A stretch of 64,000 bases of DNA from an uncultured Flavobacteriaceae bacterium (GTDB taxonomy: Bacteria; Bacteroidota; Bacteroidia; Flavobacteriales; Flavobacteriaceae). The translations under genes were made by a program, and so were the position numbers. The notes under the pieces were generated by a model. That model was not told the DNA's origin, did not search any database, and saw only the letters and a list, made by a program, of their open reading frames with translations. The stretch is taken from NCBI GenBank assembly GCA_937959395.1, contig CALGLR010000030.1, positions 1 to 64,000 on the forward strand, written 5' to 3'. Positions 26,901-34,547 of the stretch are shown here, one piece after another; the first letter of the stretch is position 1, and each line of letters opens with the position of its first letter.

Positions 26901-27377
26901 TTCCATATATTTAGGTTCGTAGGTAATGTAAGGGTCGTCCATATCTACCCAATACCCCATTTTTTGGGTAAGGTCGTTCCAAATATCGGTATAACGCATT
27001 ACGGCTTTACGGCAGGTTGCATTATAATCTTCAACCGAAATGGTTTTACCAATATCTTCTTTAGTAATCCCTAACTCTTTTTCTACGCCCAACTCTATTG
27101 GAAGCCCATGAGTATCCCAACCTGCTTTACGTTTTACCTGAAATCCTTTCATGGTTTTGTAACGCGGAAAAATATCTTTAATCGCACGTGCTAAAACATG
27201 ATGCACACCTGGTAAACCGTTTGCTGAAGGCGGGCCTTCAAAAAACACGTAAGGTTCTGCATTTTCGCGAGTGGTGACACTCTTCTCAAAAATGTTATTC
27301 TCTTGCCAATAGGCTAGTATTTCACTAGCAATGTTTGGTAAGTTAAGTCCTTTATATTCAGGAAATCCTGCGCTCAT
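23940..27377 (-). CDS. ileS: Isoleucyl-tRNA synthetase, type 2, with a GVHH signature motif
   Basis: This 1145-residue class I enzyme charges tRNA-Ile. It is of the eukaryote-like type 2 (IleRS2), seen from EGPPSANGLPGVHHV and GWDTHGLPIELGVEKELGI. The usual HxGH motif reads GVHH at residues 57-60, i.e. positions 1 and 3 are swapped. The second motif KMSKRLGN (about residue 693) is normal. The CP1 editing domain has the Thr-rich FLAWTTTPWTLPSNTAL. Just before it, at about residues 215-242, sits a 28-codon stretch encoded by a dispersed repeat (26651-26734) that keeps the frame. The C-terminal anticodon-binding and beta-rich domains look intact. Known work on IleRS2 links the GxHH form to very high mupirocin resistance, so this organism is predicted to be resistant. 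The DksA/TraR gene follows 5 bases downstream. Confidence 0.97.
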   Translation of the reverse strand: MSAGFPEYKGLNLPNIASEILAYWQENNIFEKSVTTRENAEPYVFFEGPPSANGLPGVHHVLARAIKDIFPRYKTMKGFQVKRKAGWDTHGLPIELGVEKELGITKEDIGKTISVEDYNATCRKAVMRYTDIWNDLTQKMGYWVDMDDPYITYEPKYMESVWWLLKEIYNKKLLYKGYTIQPYSPKAGTGLSSHELNQPGTYQDVTDTTVVAQFKIPLAPKEGISIWDAFKLSPPLDGSGEDFFLAWTTTPWTLPSNTALTVGPKIDYVIVETYNQYTFKPISVVLAKALVAKQFAGKYNEVESKAELLDYKEGDKKIPFKIIGECKGKDLVGIKYEQLLKYALPNDNPQDAFRVISGDFVTTEDGTGIVHTSPTFGADDALVAKQATPEIPPLLVKDENDNLVPLVDLQGRFRPEMKEFGGKYIKNEYYKDGEAPERSMDVELAIKLKEENGAFKVEKYKHSYPHCWRTDKPILYYPLDSWFIKVTDVKDRMHELNKTINWKPKSTGEGRFGNWLANANDWNLSRSRYWGIPLPLWRTEDGKEEICIGSVEELKAEMAKAVSAGVLKADIFADFEVGNNSEDNYAKIDLHKNIVDEIVLVSPSGQPMHRESDLIDVWFDSGSMPYAQWHYPFENKELIDDNKAFPADFIAEGVDQTRGWFYTLHAIGTMVFDSVAYKNVVSNGLVLDKNGQKMSKRLGNATDPFTTLETYGADATRWYMIANANPWDNLKFDLDGIEEVKRKFFGTLYNTYSFFTLYTNIDKFNYSEEDITLEQRPELDRWILSELHTLIQNVDKFYAEYEPTKAARAISNFTQDYLSNWYVRLSRRRFWKGDYQTDKISAYQTLYTCMLTIAKLGAPIAPFFMDKLYLDLTKVTGKESFESVHLANFPEFDTSFVDKSLERKMESAQTISSLVLSLRAKEKIKVRQPLQKIMIPVDSVQLKEELLAVSNLIKHEVNIKEIELLEEASDILVKQIKPNFKTLGPRFGKDMKLIANAIRNFDAEDIKKVEQKGSIDVDCNGKILTLGLEDVEITSQDIEGWLVANEGSLTVALDVTISDELRKEGIARELVNRIQNLRKDSGFEVTDRILVQLQKDSSIEEAVSTNLEYIKTETLTNNISIIDQIDSGIDIAFDDVSTKLSIQKI
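26651..26734 (-). repeat. Dispersed flavobacterial repeat inside the ileS coding sequence
   Basis: Read on the coding strand the 84 bases (28 codons) begin AATCCCCCTAGCCCCCAAAG and end TGGGTCGGGGGAGGATT. The ends and order match the intergenic copy at 11730-11810. It encodes roughly IPLAPKEGISIW... LSPPLDGSGED between VVAQFK and FFLAWTTTPW, a surface position before the editing-domain Thr motif. Confidence 0.75.
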
Positions 27378-27586
27378 AATCTCTTAATTTCAGTAAGTAT
27401 GCGAAATTAAGGAATTTTAAGAAAAAAGCGGTTGGAATTTGGTGGAAATGAGTTCGACCAACTATTGCTTTAACTACTATTAATGTTTAACGAAGTTTAT
27501 ATCTTCACTTTTTCGTAAAGTTTTTGATCTAAGACAGACATTCGAAGTTTGCAACTTCAAAGAACCAGTTCATTTCATTAATATTA

Positions 27587-28339
27587 TTATTCCATAAAAC
27601 TTAAACCAATAGTAAAATAAATTTTTATTTTGGCATCTACTTTAGAGCCATTTAAACTGGCTGGAATCCACTGCCCTTTTTTTTCTAAAATTTTGGATCT
27701 AAGAAACGCTTTTACTTTTTCATTTTTTAATCGTTTATCTATAAATTCTATATTTTTAGCGACACCATCTTTAGTAATCGTTACTGTGAAATATGAAATC
27801 AATATAGATCCTTTTCCATTAGGAAAAACTTTAATTGTGCTTTTAATGAAATCTAATTTTAAGTGATCAAGACTACCTATACAAGAAGGAGGACAATCCA
27901 GTTTTGATTTAATAAATTCACTGTTAATTAAAACATCATACTCAGTATCTTTTTTACAGTTTTTAGACCAAACCATTACATTAGTATCAAAATTATATAT
28001 CTGTTCTAGTTTACCAAATGAATTATAAAAGCCCCATTCAAAAACTTTTTCCCCTTTTGAATATTTCCCTAAACTTTTTATGCTTCCAGATTCATTGAAC
28101 TCAGACCATTTACCTTCTTTCTTACCTTGAACGAAATTCCCTTCTAATAGCGTTGTTCTAGTTTTGTAGTCTTTTATTATGTATTCACCATGTTTTGTTT
28201 TTAAATCTGATTTAAGAACATAATATATTGCTTTACCTTCTTTAAGCCGTTCTTTAACTTTTTCTAATTCTTGCGAATAAGAAACCATAGAAATTAGCGA
28301 TAGAAAAACAAGGAGTGTTTTTTTTATTTTTTGAATCAT
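27587..28339 (-). CDS. Exported protein with MORN/YwqK-like repeats and a TonB-C-like end
   Basis: The 250-residue protein has a signal peptide (MIQKIKKTLLVFLSLISMVSYS, cleaved near QELEK). At about 45-115 it has MORN/YwqK-type repeats (LEGNFVQGKKEGKWSEFNES, LGKYSKGEKVFEWGFYNS). The last 70 residues (TVTITKDGVAKNIEFID... KKGQWIPASLNGSKVDAKIK) resemble the C-terminal domain of TonB-like energy transducers, but no TonB membrane anchor or Pro-rich linker is present. Similar exported MORN plus TonB-C proteins are common in Flavobacteriaceae and have no known role. YwqK relatives have been annotated as toxin-antitoxin components, and the gene borders a degraded toxin/immunity island, but a link is speculative. 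Confidence 0.7.
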   Translation of the reverse strand: MIQKIKKTLLVFLSLISMVSYSQELEKVKERLKEGKAIYYVLKSDLKTKHGEYIIKDYKTRTTLLEGNFVQGKKEGKWSEFNESGSIKSLGKYSKGEKVFEWGFYNSFGKLEQIYNFDTNVMVWSKNCKKDTEYDVLINSEFIKSKLDCPPSCIGSLDHLKLDFIKSTIKVFPNGKGSILISYFTVTITKDGVAKNIEFIDKRLKNEKVKAFLRSKILEKKGQWIPASLNGSKVDAKIKIYFTIGLSFME

Positions 28340-28362
28340 TAGTCAAATTGAGTTATGTGTTT

Positions 28363-28398
28363 AAAATGATAAAAAAACCAACCCCGAAGGATTCGGCT
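28363..28398 (-). terminator. Hairpin terminator closing the toxin/immunity island
   Basis: On the minus strand GCCGAA-TCC-TTCGGGG forms a stem followed by TTGGTTTTTTT. It lies about 60 bases after the stop of the broken Imm63-like gene. It separates the island from the MORN-repeat gene. Confidence 0.65.
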
Positions 28399-28459
28399 TT
28401 TAATGATATATTTTTTTTTAAATAATTTCAACATGTTTTAAACAACCAACCTAGATTGG

Positions 28460-28852
28460 TTAGCTGTTTTTTAAATATTCTTGATTCCTCATATGAGCTT
28501 CTTTAGCCCATTTCTTATCTAATATTGCTAATAATTCTTCTTGTTTTTCAAATAATACAATTCTAGAATCTTGACTTTTAATTCTATTTTTAACTTCAAA
28601 ATCACTTGCCATAGAAAATGTTACACTTTTAAAAATTTCATAAAGTAATTCTTCTTCTTCTTTGAAAATTTTCCTTTCGTATTCTTCTCCTCGCTCTTAT
28701 ATAACATAATTATAATTACCTTTTGAGTCAATTTCGATATAAGGATGTGCTAGACCAATACTGCAATCAAAAGCTGGTAGTTTTTCAAAAGTTGCATTAA
28801 TCTTTTCAGAATACTCGATAACTAATTTCTTTATTTTTTCTAAATTATTCAT
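28460..28852 (-). pseudogene. Imm63-like immunity protein gene, broken by an in-frame TAA
   Basis: One continuous frame of 131 codons runs from ATG 28852 (MNNLEKIKKLVIEYSEKI) to TAA 28460-28462. It is interrupted only by TAA at 28697-28699, codon 52. Before the stop it encodes AHPYIEIDSKGNYNYVI; after it come ERGEEYERK, EEELLYEIFKSVTFSMA, then RIVLFEKQEELLAILDKKW. This arrangement (IEID, YVVxERGxE, ELLYxIFxxVTFxMA, FxxQEELL, W) is the pattern I know for the Imm63 family of polymorphic-toxin immunity proteins. All conserved blocks survive, so the mutation is probably recent. It starts 2 bases after the stop of a TNT-toxin tip, the expected toxin-then-immunity order. The 51-residue product should be non-functional. 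Confidence 0.75.
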
Positions 28853-28854
28853 TA

Positions 28855-28989
28855 TCATATTTTGATTAAATAACCTTCATTAATAAGTTGTGTCATTGAT
28901 TTTGTGAATTGATATTGTAATCCTCCACCTGGCTCATCAAACCGAAGCTTTACATAGTTTCCTTTTATTTTTTTACGCTTTGGAATTAC
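28855..28989 (-). pseudogene. Orphan C-terminal tip of a TNT-type (NAD glycohydrolase-like) toxin
   Basis: A 44-codon frame ends at TGA 28855-28857 and encodes VIPKRKKIKGNYVKLRFDEP, then GGGLQYQFTKSMTQLINEGY and LIKI. The pattern (G, then W/F-x-x-PGGG-x-QY, then S-x-x-x-L-I-x-x-GYL) fits the end of the TNT domain of Mycobacterium NAD glycohydrolase and related polymorphic toxins. A TAA (28990-28992) immediately precedes it in frame and it has no start codon or remaining N-terminal half, so it is a remnant, not a gene. It stands directly before an Imm63-like gene, as a toxin tip precedes its immunity gene. The length is short, so the family call is moderately sure. Confidence 0.6.
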
Positions 28990-29031
28990 TTAATAACCTT
29001 GTTAATTAAGAGGTTAAAAGGTATGGAAATA

Positions 29032-29424
29032 TTATGTTTCTTGTATGTTACTATTTTGATATTCGAAGAAAGCCTTAAAACTTTTCGAAAAACCAAAATG
29101 GTAAATTGCCATGGCATACACAAAATTCATAACAAATAAAGGGTCTTTATAAAATACAGAATTAAAGGCAAAAAGCACGCCTACAATTGCTAAAGAAAAT
29201 AGAACAATCGCAGTTATTTTCGCCCATCTTTTTCCTTTGTAAATCATTACTAAGAGACCTGCGGTTAAAGAAAACCGTATTAACTGTTTTACAAGTCTAT
29301 TTGTTTCTATTCCATCGCTACCAAGAGAATAAGTATATATTGAGTAAATCGATACCAACAGAATGCTTATAGAAATTAAGATTGTTCTTTTCTTTCCAAT
29401 TTTAGCTAATTCGTTCATTTTCAA
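29032..29424 (-). CDS. Small integral membrane protein of unknown function
   Basis: The 130-residue protein has four hydrophobic segments, at about residues 12-32 (RTILISISILLVSIYSIYTY), 47-64 (IRFSLTAGLLVMIYKG), 68-88 (AKITAIVLFSLAIVGVLFAF) and a weaker one at 95-112 (LFVMNFVYAMAIYHFGFS). The segments are separated by short basic loops. I recognise no family. It starts 19 bases after the preceding gene's stop and ends about 40 bases before the TNT-toxin remnant, so it lies inside the toxin/immunity island. Membrane immunity proteins exist, but nothing in the sequence shows that role here. Confidence 0.6.
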   Translation of the reverse strand: MKMNELAKIGKKRTILISISILLVSIYSIYTYSLGSDGIETNRLVKQLIRFSLTAGLLVMIYKGKRWAKITAIVLFSLAIVGVLFAFNSVFYKDPLFVMNFVYAMAIYHFGFSKSFKAFFEYQNSNIQET

Positions 29425-29443
29425 TATTTAATTTAATAAAGCA

Positions 29444-30109
29444 CTATATTTTTATTTCTTTTAAACCATACTTTACTTCAAAACCTTTATAGGCTTGAAT
29501 GTGCATAATCGTTTCCATAGGAAAATACTTTTCTAAAACACTTTTTAATCTTATTACTGGGTGATAAAGTATTTTAATTTCATCTGTCACATACATCTCA
29601 TAAATTGTAAAAGACATTTCTGGCAACTCAGGCTGCTCTATAACATTTAAATACACTTTATGACATTTGTAGCCCTTAATTATTTTAGTATCTTTTATAT
29701 CTTCTCGAATGCTAATTAATTTGCTTTCTTCAGTGTAATACTCTTTAAGCTCAGAAATTTTTAATATTTTTTCACTTTTAGAATCATTTATATCTGTGTT
29801 CTTTTCTATAAGTAAAGAATCTTGAAGCATAATTGAAACTTCCTTTTCTGAAGTCATACCATCTATCATCATAGGCATCATTGGAAGCATCATACTAATA
29901 AACTGTTCTCTTTTTTTTACCATTTCTTCTTCGGAAATATCTGCTTCTTTTGGAACGGTCTTATTTGCCATACTCTCCAAAACTTTTTTATAGCTCTCTT
30001 TTGATTTTTCCATATCTTTCTTATAGGAAATATCATAGGATACAAAGAATTCCTGTGAATAATTTTTAGCTGTTATAATAAAACACAGCAATACTATATA
30101 TTTTTTCAT
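29444..30109 (-). CDS. Exported GLPGLI/DUF4412-like protein
   Basis: The 221-residue protein has a signal peptide (MKKYIVLLCFIITAKNYS, cleaved before QEFFV). Its plan resembles small exported GLPGLI-type proteins of Bacteroidota: an opening strand (VSYDISYKKDM), a hydrophilic Glu/Lys-rich helix with a Met-rich stretch (MMLPMMPMMIDGMTS), then IKDTKIIKGYKCHKVYLNV, very like the family's GYxCxKA core. The GLPGLI motif itself is missing; the matching region reads YHPVIRLKSVLEKYFPMET. Function is unknown. It follows the terminator after the immunity gene and so starts a separate transcription unit with the small membrane protein. Confidence 0.6.
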   Translation of the reverse strand: MKKYIVLLCFIITAKNYSQEFFVSYDISYKKDMEKSKESYKKVLESMANKTVPKEADISEEEMVKKREQFISMMLPMMPMMIDGMTSEKEVSIMLQDSLLIEKNTDINDSKSEKILKISELKEYYTEESKLISIREDIKDTKIIKGYKCHKVYLNVIEQPELPEMSFTIYEMYVTDEIKILYHPVIRLKSVLEKYFPMETIMHIQAYKGFEVKYGLKEIKI

Positions 30110-30127
30110 TTTTTGAATTTTAATTTA

Positions 30128-30161
30128 ATAAAGCCTCAAGAAAAACTCTTGAGGCTTTTTA
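30128..30161 (-). terminator. Hairpin terminator after the putative immunity gene
   Basis: AAAGCCTCAAGA (30130-30141) pairs perfectly with TCTTGAGGCTTT (30147-30158), followed by more T on the plus strand and preceded by A/T on the other. It lies 30 bases beyond the immunity-gene stop. Confidence 0.78.
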
Positions 30162-30189
30162 TTGTTTCTCATTTTAACTTATAAAGAAG

Positions 30190-30648
30190 TTAAGGTTGTA
30201 ATTTCAGCACTTCTTTTTTGAAGTCTTCATATAATGACAAAGATTCTTTTAAAATACATTCTAAATCTTCATAATTTCTGAAACAAGGTTTTTTAATATT
30301 AGATTTTTTACCATCATTGAGAAGCCTTATAATCACAGACCAAGGACCACCTAATATCATTATCTTATCATTCTTACGAATTGACCATATCAACTCTGTT
30401 AAACCATATTTTAAAGAAATATTGAAAGTAAAATCATAGCCTTTTACTTTTTCTTTATTTCCAAAAAAGTTTTCTCTTTTATCAAACTTTACCTTATATC
30501 CTAATGATTCAAATATTGATAACACTTCTTCATTTGAATACTTCTCATAACTTTCATTCGTAAATGGATATCTTTCACTTAAGTTCTTATATCGTTCTTC
30601 AAAATTGATATTTCTCAACACGGGTCTTAATAATGAATCTAATTGCAT
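30190..30648 (-). CDS. Putative immunity protein of the nuclease-type polymorphic toxin
   Basis: The 152-residue protein has no signal peptide or membrane segment and so should be cytoplasmic. It is mixed alpha/beta and rich in Lys and aromatic residues (EERYKNLSERYPFTNESYEK, SIFESLGYKVKFDKRENFFG, TELIWSIRKNDKIMILGGPW). I do not recognise the family. The immunity call rests on position: it starts 2 bases after the stop of the toxin gene, on the same strand, and ends at a terminator. This is the standard layout of toxin and cognate immunity genes. It is intact although the toxin carries an internal stop, which is the expected order of loss, since losing immunity first would be harmful. Confidence 0.6.
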   Translation of the reverse strand: MQLDSLLRPVLRNINFEERYKNLSERYPFTNESYEKYSNEEVLSIFESLGYKVKFDKRENFFGNKEKVKGYDFTFNISLKYGLTELIWSIRKNDKIMILGGPWSVIIRLLNDGKKSNIKKPCFRNYEDLECILKESLSLYEDFKKEVLKLQP

Positions 30649-30650
30649 AA

Positions 30651-32690
30651 TTATTCGGGTCTAAAACGGATTTTTATATTATAATTATTGAGTGCAAAGT
30701 TAACAAAAGTCTGGATATCGGAAAGAGATCGATTACTTAGTGGTATTTCTAATATTTGTTGACCTTGTAAAACCTGACCGTCAATTCCTGGGTATTTGTT
30801 AGACCTTATAACTGTCCCAGCTGCATATTTTTGATGCATTTCACGTAAATAATTTTCAAAAGTAGAAAATTGAATATTACCCAAATCGGTTGCTTTACGT
30901 GATACTATTTCTCTCGATATAGGATCATAACTATCCAATCGTTTTCCATTGGCTAAGTGAATTTCATGAAAATCATACCACTCACTATTTACTGCTTTCT
31001 TATTAAAATCATTCCCTCTTTTAAAAAATTGTTTAATTTCATCCCAAGAAAAAATTCTATTTTGTCTAACAGAATTATCTACAATCTCATCAGCTGCTTC
31101 TTCAACTGTTTCGGCGAAAAGTTTTGTTTGCGCTATTTCACTAGTAATTCTACTTGTTACTCCAGAATGTGTCACAGCATTAATTTTATTAAGAGTAGCC
31201 TGCCGCACTAATTCTCCTGCTTTAATTGCTAACTCAGTAACCTCTCTTGTCGTTTTAGCTATAATTTTTAATGCTTTTCCACCTCCAGCAACAGTTACTA
31301 CTTTTACAGCAAGTTTAGTGCCGGTAGCTGCCCAACCAGCAAAAGGAATTGCTGCAGCTGCACTCAAACTAGCATTTACCATATCTCCTTCAAAGAGATA
31401 AATAGCACCATTAACAAGGTCTGCTGCTTCACCAACCACAGGTATTAACCCAACAATATCTAGTGTTGTATGGATAAAACCTTTAGAAGCTTCCCAATAA
31501 ATCTCTAAATTACTCCAACTAGGATTAACTGCTCTAATAGCTGCTACTCTAGCCATAAATAGTCTATAAAGGATATCTGTATTTGCTGATACCTCACTTT
31601 CAGAAAGATCCATATACTGGTCTACAGAGTTTAAGAAATTAGCATCAAAAGCGTTGTAAATTTTATCTTGCGCCTTTGCTTCCAGCATAAAACTTAAAGC
31701 ATCTTCGCTTTTACCAAATATGATTTCGTCTTTTAGAACATGAGTTAGTTCATCAAAAAAGGTTTCATTATCTGCAGTGTAACCATTCTCATTTAAAAAC
31801 TTGTAAAGTTTCTGTTTTGCCCCAGAATTAAGCGGGTTATTTATAAAATCTTTCTGTTCTTGATCTAAATTACTTATTAACGCTCTAAATGGAGCACTAT
31901 ATAGAATTCTTGGAGGTAAAGGTCTAATGATTATCCCTGTATTAGTGGTATTAGTTCCTGTAGAATTAGTTCCACCTCCAAGACCGCCTCCTGTATTAGA
32001 CCCTGAGCCACCACCAGTTGTGCATTCTACGATTGTTATCCAACCACCTCCAGTACATACTATGTCTCCTCTATACTCACCATCATTGCATGCCTCTCCT
32101 GGACCATGATTTCCTGGTAAGCCACATCTCGTTTCTTCACAAACTTCTTCTTGGTATTCGTCAATAGAAACACAATCTGGTCCATCTCCTCTACTATAAA
32201 TAGGTTTGTCACCAATTATAAAATTTACATTAGCTTTAGAAACATCGAAACTTTGTTCTCCATTATTATTTATAATGGGATAAGCAACTACGAACTGATT
32301 GTAACTTCCGTCTTTAAATTGATTAAAAACATAATTTTCAAGAATATTGCTATTAGGTACTTCTCTCTGAATATTAAATGTATAACTTTTATAAGTTTCA
32401 CTTTCTAATTCACGCGCAGAAGAAGCATCAATAACAAATCCATAATCATTAAAATATAAATTTTTATCAGCTCTTTTAACACTTCTATATTTGTCTAATT
32501 TTTCTGATAAAACCTTATTCTTTTTTAAAAGTGTTAAATCCTTTAAAATTCGAGCGTTAATTTTAGGTGGACCTTTTAAATTTTGAGTTTCATTAATTAG
32601 AACCTAATCCTTTTCACAGCTTACTGTGAATAATAAAATTGCGAAAACTAAGCATAGCTGCTTAGCATAATGTTTAAATGTTCTTGACAT
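30651..32690 (-). pseudogene. Polymorphic-toxin lipoprotein (pre-toxin TG plus nuclease-like C-terminus), with TAG at codon 29
   Basis: A single frame of 680 codons runs from ATG 32690 to TAA 30651. It opens with a lipoprotein signal (KQLCLVFAILLFTVSCEKD, Cys at codon 25), then TAG at 32604-32606, then an uninterrupted protein. That protein has an N-terminal beta-rich part, a Cys-rich patch (VCEETRCGLPGNHGPGEAC), a Gly/Thr/Asn-rich linker, and a pre-toxin TG region (LDIVGLIPVVGEAADLVNGA... AAIPFAGWAATGTK). The C-terminal toxin domain reads HLANGKRLDSYDPISREIVS-RKATDL and LQGQQILEIPLSN. The last part resembles restriction-endonuclease-fold toxins, but the family is uncertain. Residues 29-679 could be made only by readthrough or by restart at ATG 31688, which would lack the export signal. 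LspA in this window ends with TAG, so TAG is a normal stop here. Confidence 0.82.
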
Positions 32691-33011
32691 TGTAATAATT
32701 GATTTTTAAAAATTTATAAATAATAGATTCACAATTAAGCGACTATTATAATTAGTTGTTAGGGAAACCAATTAGGGAATGCATAAATAACGTCTCTCTA
32801 TACGCATTAGTATGCTTTACAGAAAGATTAATAGGAAATAACAATTTTACACAGCGCGAAACTACAATTTTAAATAACTATTAATGGCGTGCTAATCTAA
32901 CTTTTCGACGTATTACGAAAATGGTGGTTAATCCTTAAAAGAATTTAATTCATTCTATAAAAAAGCGTACTGAGAGTAAGGAGAAACATTACTTTAAACC
33001 AAATTACTTAT
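32691..33011. other. Non-coding region upstream of the toxin gene
   Basis: This stretch of about 320 AT-rich bases has no supportable gene. It should contain the toxin-operon promoter, but I see no clear TAnnTTTG match on the minus strand close to the start. Confidence 0.4.
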
Positions 33012-33048
33012 AAGACCTGTCAGATTTTGGAAACTTGACAGGTCTTAC
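33012..33048 (-). terminator. Hairpin terminator after radA
   Basis: AAGACCTGTCA (33012-33022) pairs perfectly with TGACAGGTCTT (33036-33046) over a 13-base loop. It directly adjoins the radA stop. The AAGACCTGTCA arm is a widespread type in Bacteroidota terminators. Confidence 0.7.
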
Positions 33049-34419
33049 TCATACCAAAAACCCAACCAAATCTTCTATCTTAGAAATAAGCTGCACTTTT
33101 ATACCCTTCGGTTTAATAGAAATTTTATTGTATTTCGAAACGAATATAGTAGAAAAACCTAGTTTTTCGGCCTCAAGAATACGCTGCTCTACACGTTGTA
33201 CGGGGCGAATTTCACCAGAAAGTCCTACCTCGGCCGCAAAACAGTAATTCGCTGGCAATGGCACGTCCTCATTAGATGATAAGATCGCTGCCACAACTGC
33301 TAAATCTATAGCAGGATCGTCTACCGTGATGCCTCCAGTAATATTTAAAAACACATCTTTAGCACCCAAACGAAAACCGGCGCGCTTTTCTAAAACGGCA
33401 AGCAACATGTTTAAACGCTTTGCATTAAATCCTGTAGCACTTCGTTGTGGAGTACCGTATACTGCCGTACTTACTAATGCTTGTACTTCTATCATTAACG
33501 GACGCATACCTTCTAAAGTTGCAGAAATCGCATTACCCGATAATTCTTCATCTTTTTTAGAAATTAAGATCTCACTGGGATTGCTTACTTCTCGCAAACC
33601 AGAGCCTTGCATTTCGTAAATGCCTAGCTCGTGTGTAGAGCCAAAACGGTTTTTTTGCGCGCGTAAAATACGAAACACATGGTTACGATCGCCTTCAAAT
33701 TGAAGCACGGTATCTACCATATGTTCTAATATTTTTGGCCCCGCTATATTACCATCTTTTGTAATATGACCAATTAAAACAACAGGAGTTCCTGTTTCTT
33801 TTGCATATTTAATAAGCTCTGTGGTGCATTCCTTTATTTGCGAAATGCTTCCGCTAGACGATTCTATATAATCACTATGTAACGTTTGTATGGAATCTAT
33901 AATAACAATATCTGGCTCTAAAGCTTCAATTTGTTTAAAAATATTTTGTGTTTTAGTTTCGGTAAGAATATAACAACTCTCATTATTAGGGTTGATACGT
34001 TCGGCACGCATTTTTATTTGTTTCTGGCTTTCTTCTCCAGAAACATATAATGTTTTATAGGGTAATTTTAATGAAATTTGAAGTAACAACGTACTTTTAC
34101 CAATACCAGGTTCGCCTCCTAAAAGTGTGAGTGACCCAGGAACAATACCCCCTCCTAAAACACGATTAAATTCTGCATCTAGCGTATCTAATCGTGCTTC
34201 TTTATCAGAATTAATTTCTTTTATTCGAAGTGGTTTTGAAACTCTTTTTTTTGCAGATGTTGGTGTTTTCCAATCGCTTTTTTCTGGCTTTTGTACCAGT
34301 TCTTCAACTATGGTATTCCACTCTTTACAAGCAGTACATTGCCCTTGCCACTTTGCAGATTGTGTCCCGCAATTTTGGCAGAAAAATGTTGTTTTTACTT
34401 TCGCTTTTATTGAACTCAT
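33049..34419 (-). CDS. radA: DNA repair protein RadA
   Basis: RadA is a RecA-like ATPase that promotes branch migration in recombination. I set the start at ATG 34419 (MSSIKAKVKTTFFCQNCG) because an upstream ATG at 34473 adds 18 residues the family lacks. This gives 456 residues, the normal length. The domains are an N-terminal four-Cys zinc finger (FFCQNCG... GQCTACKEW), Walker A (LLGGEPGIGKSTLLLQI), Walker B (IVIIDSIQTL), the RadA-specific KNRFGSTHELGIYEM motif, and a Lon-like C-terminal domain (SGEIRPVQRVEQRILEAEKL). The catalytic Ser/Lys pair of true Lon proteases is not expected in RadA. It is flanked by unrelated genes. Confidence 0.96.
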   Translation of the reverse strand: MSSIKAKVKTTFFCQNCGTQSAKWQGQCTACKEWNTIVEELVQKPEKSDWKTPTSAKKRVSKPLRIKEINSDKEARLDTLDAEFNRVLGGGIVPGSLTLLGGEPGIGKSTLLLQISLKLPYKTLYVSGEESQKQIKMRAERINPNNESCYILTETKTQNIFKQIEALEPDIVIIDSIQTLHSDYIESSSGSISQIKECTTELIKYAKETGTPVVLIGHITKDGNIAGPKILEHMVDTVLQFEGDRNHVFRILRAQKNRFGSTHELGIYEMQGSGLREVSNPSEILISKKDEELSGNAISATLEGMRPLMIEVQALVSTAVYGTPQRSATGFNAKRLNMLLAVLEKRAGFRLGAKDVFLNITGGITVDDPAIDLAVVAAILSSNEDVPLPANYCFAAEVGLSGEIRPVQRVEQRILEAEKLGFSTIFVSKYNKISIKPKGIKVQLISKIEDLVGFLV

Positions 34420-34547
34420 TAATTTGAAATAGATATAAAAAATTGAAGCATAAAAATAGGGTAAAACCTTCATTTTTATGCTTCAAATGTAATCGTTTTT
34501 TTAATGAACTTATTTAAACTCTTAAGTGTTCTATATCTTAATAAAAC

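Noticed and set aside
30651-31688. A free-standing 345-residue gene starting at ATG 31688.
   Set aside because: The same frame continues upstream for another 334 codons to a proper lipoprotein signal with a single TAG, so the short form is a fragment of a larger gene.
31927-32109. A plus-strand Pro-rich frame (PPRPPPVLDPEPPP).
   Set aside because: It is the antisense of the Gly/Thr-rich linker in the toxin lipoprotein and has no own start context.
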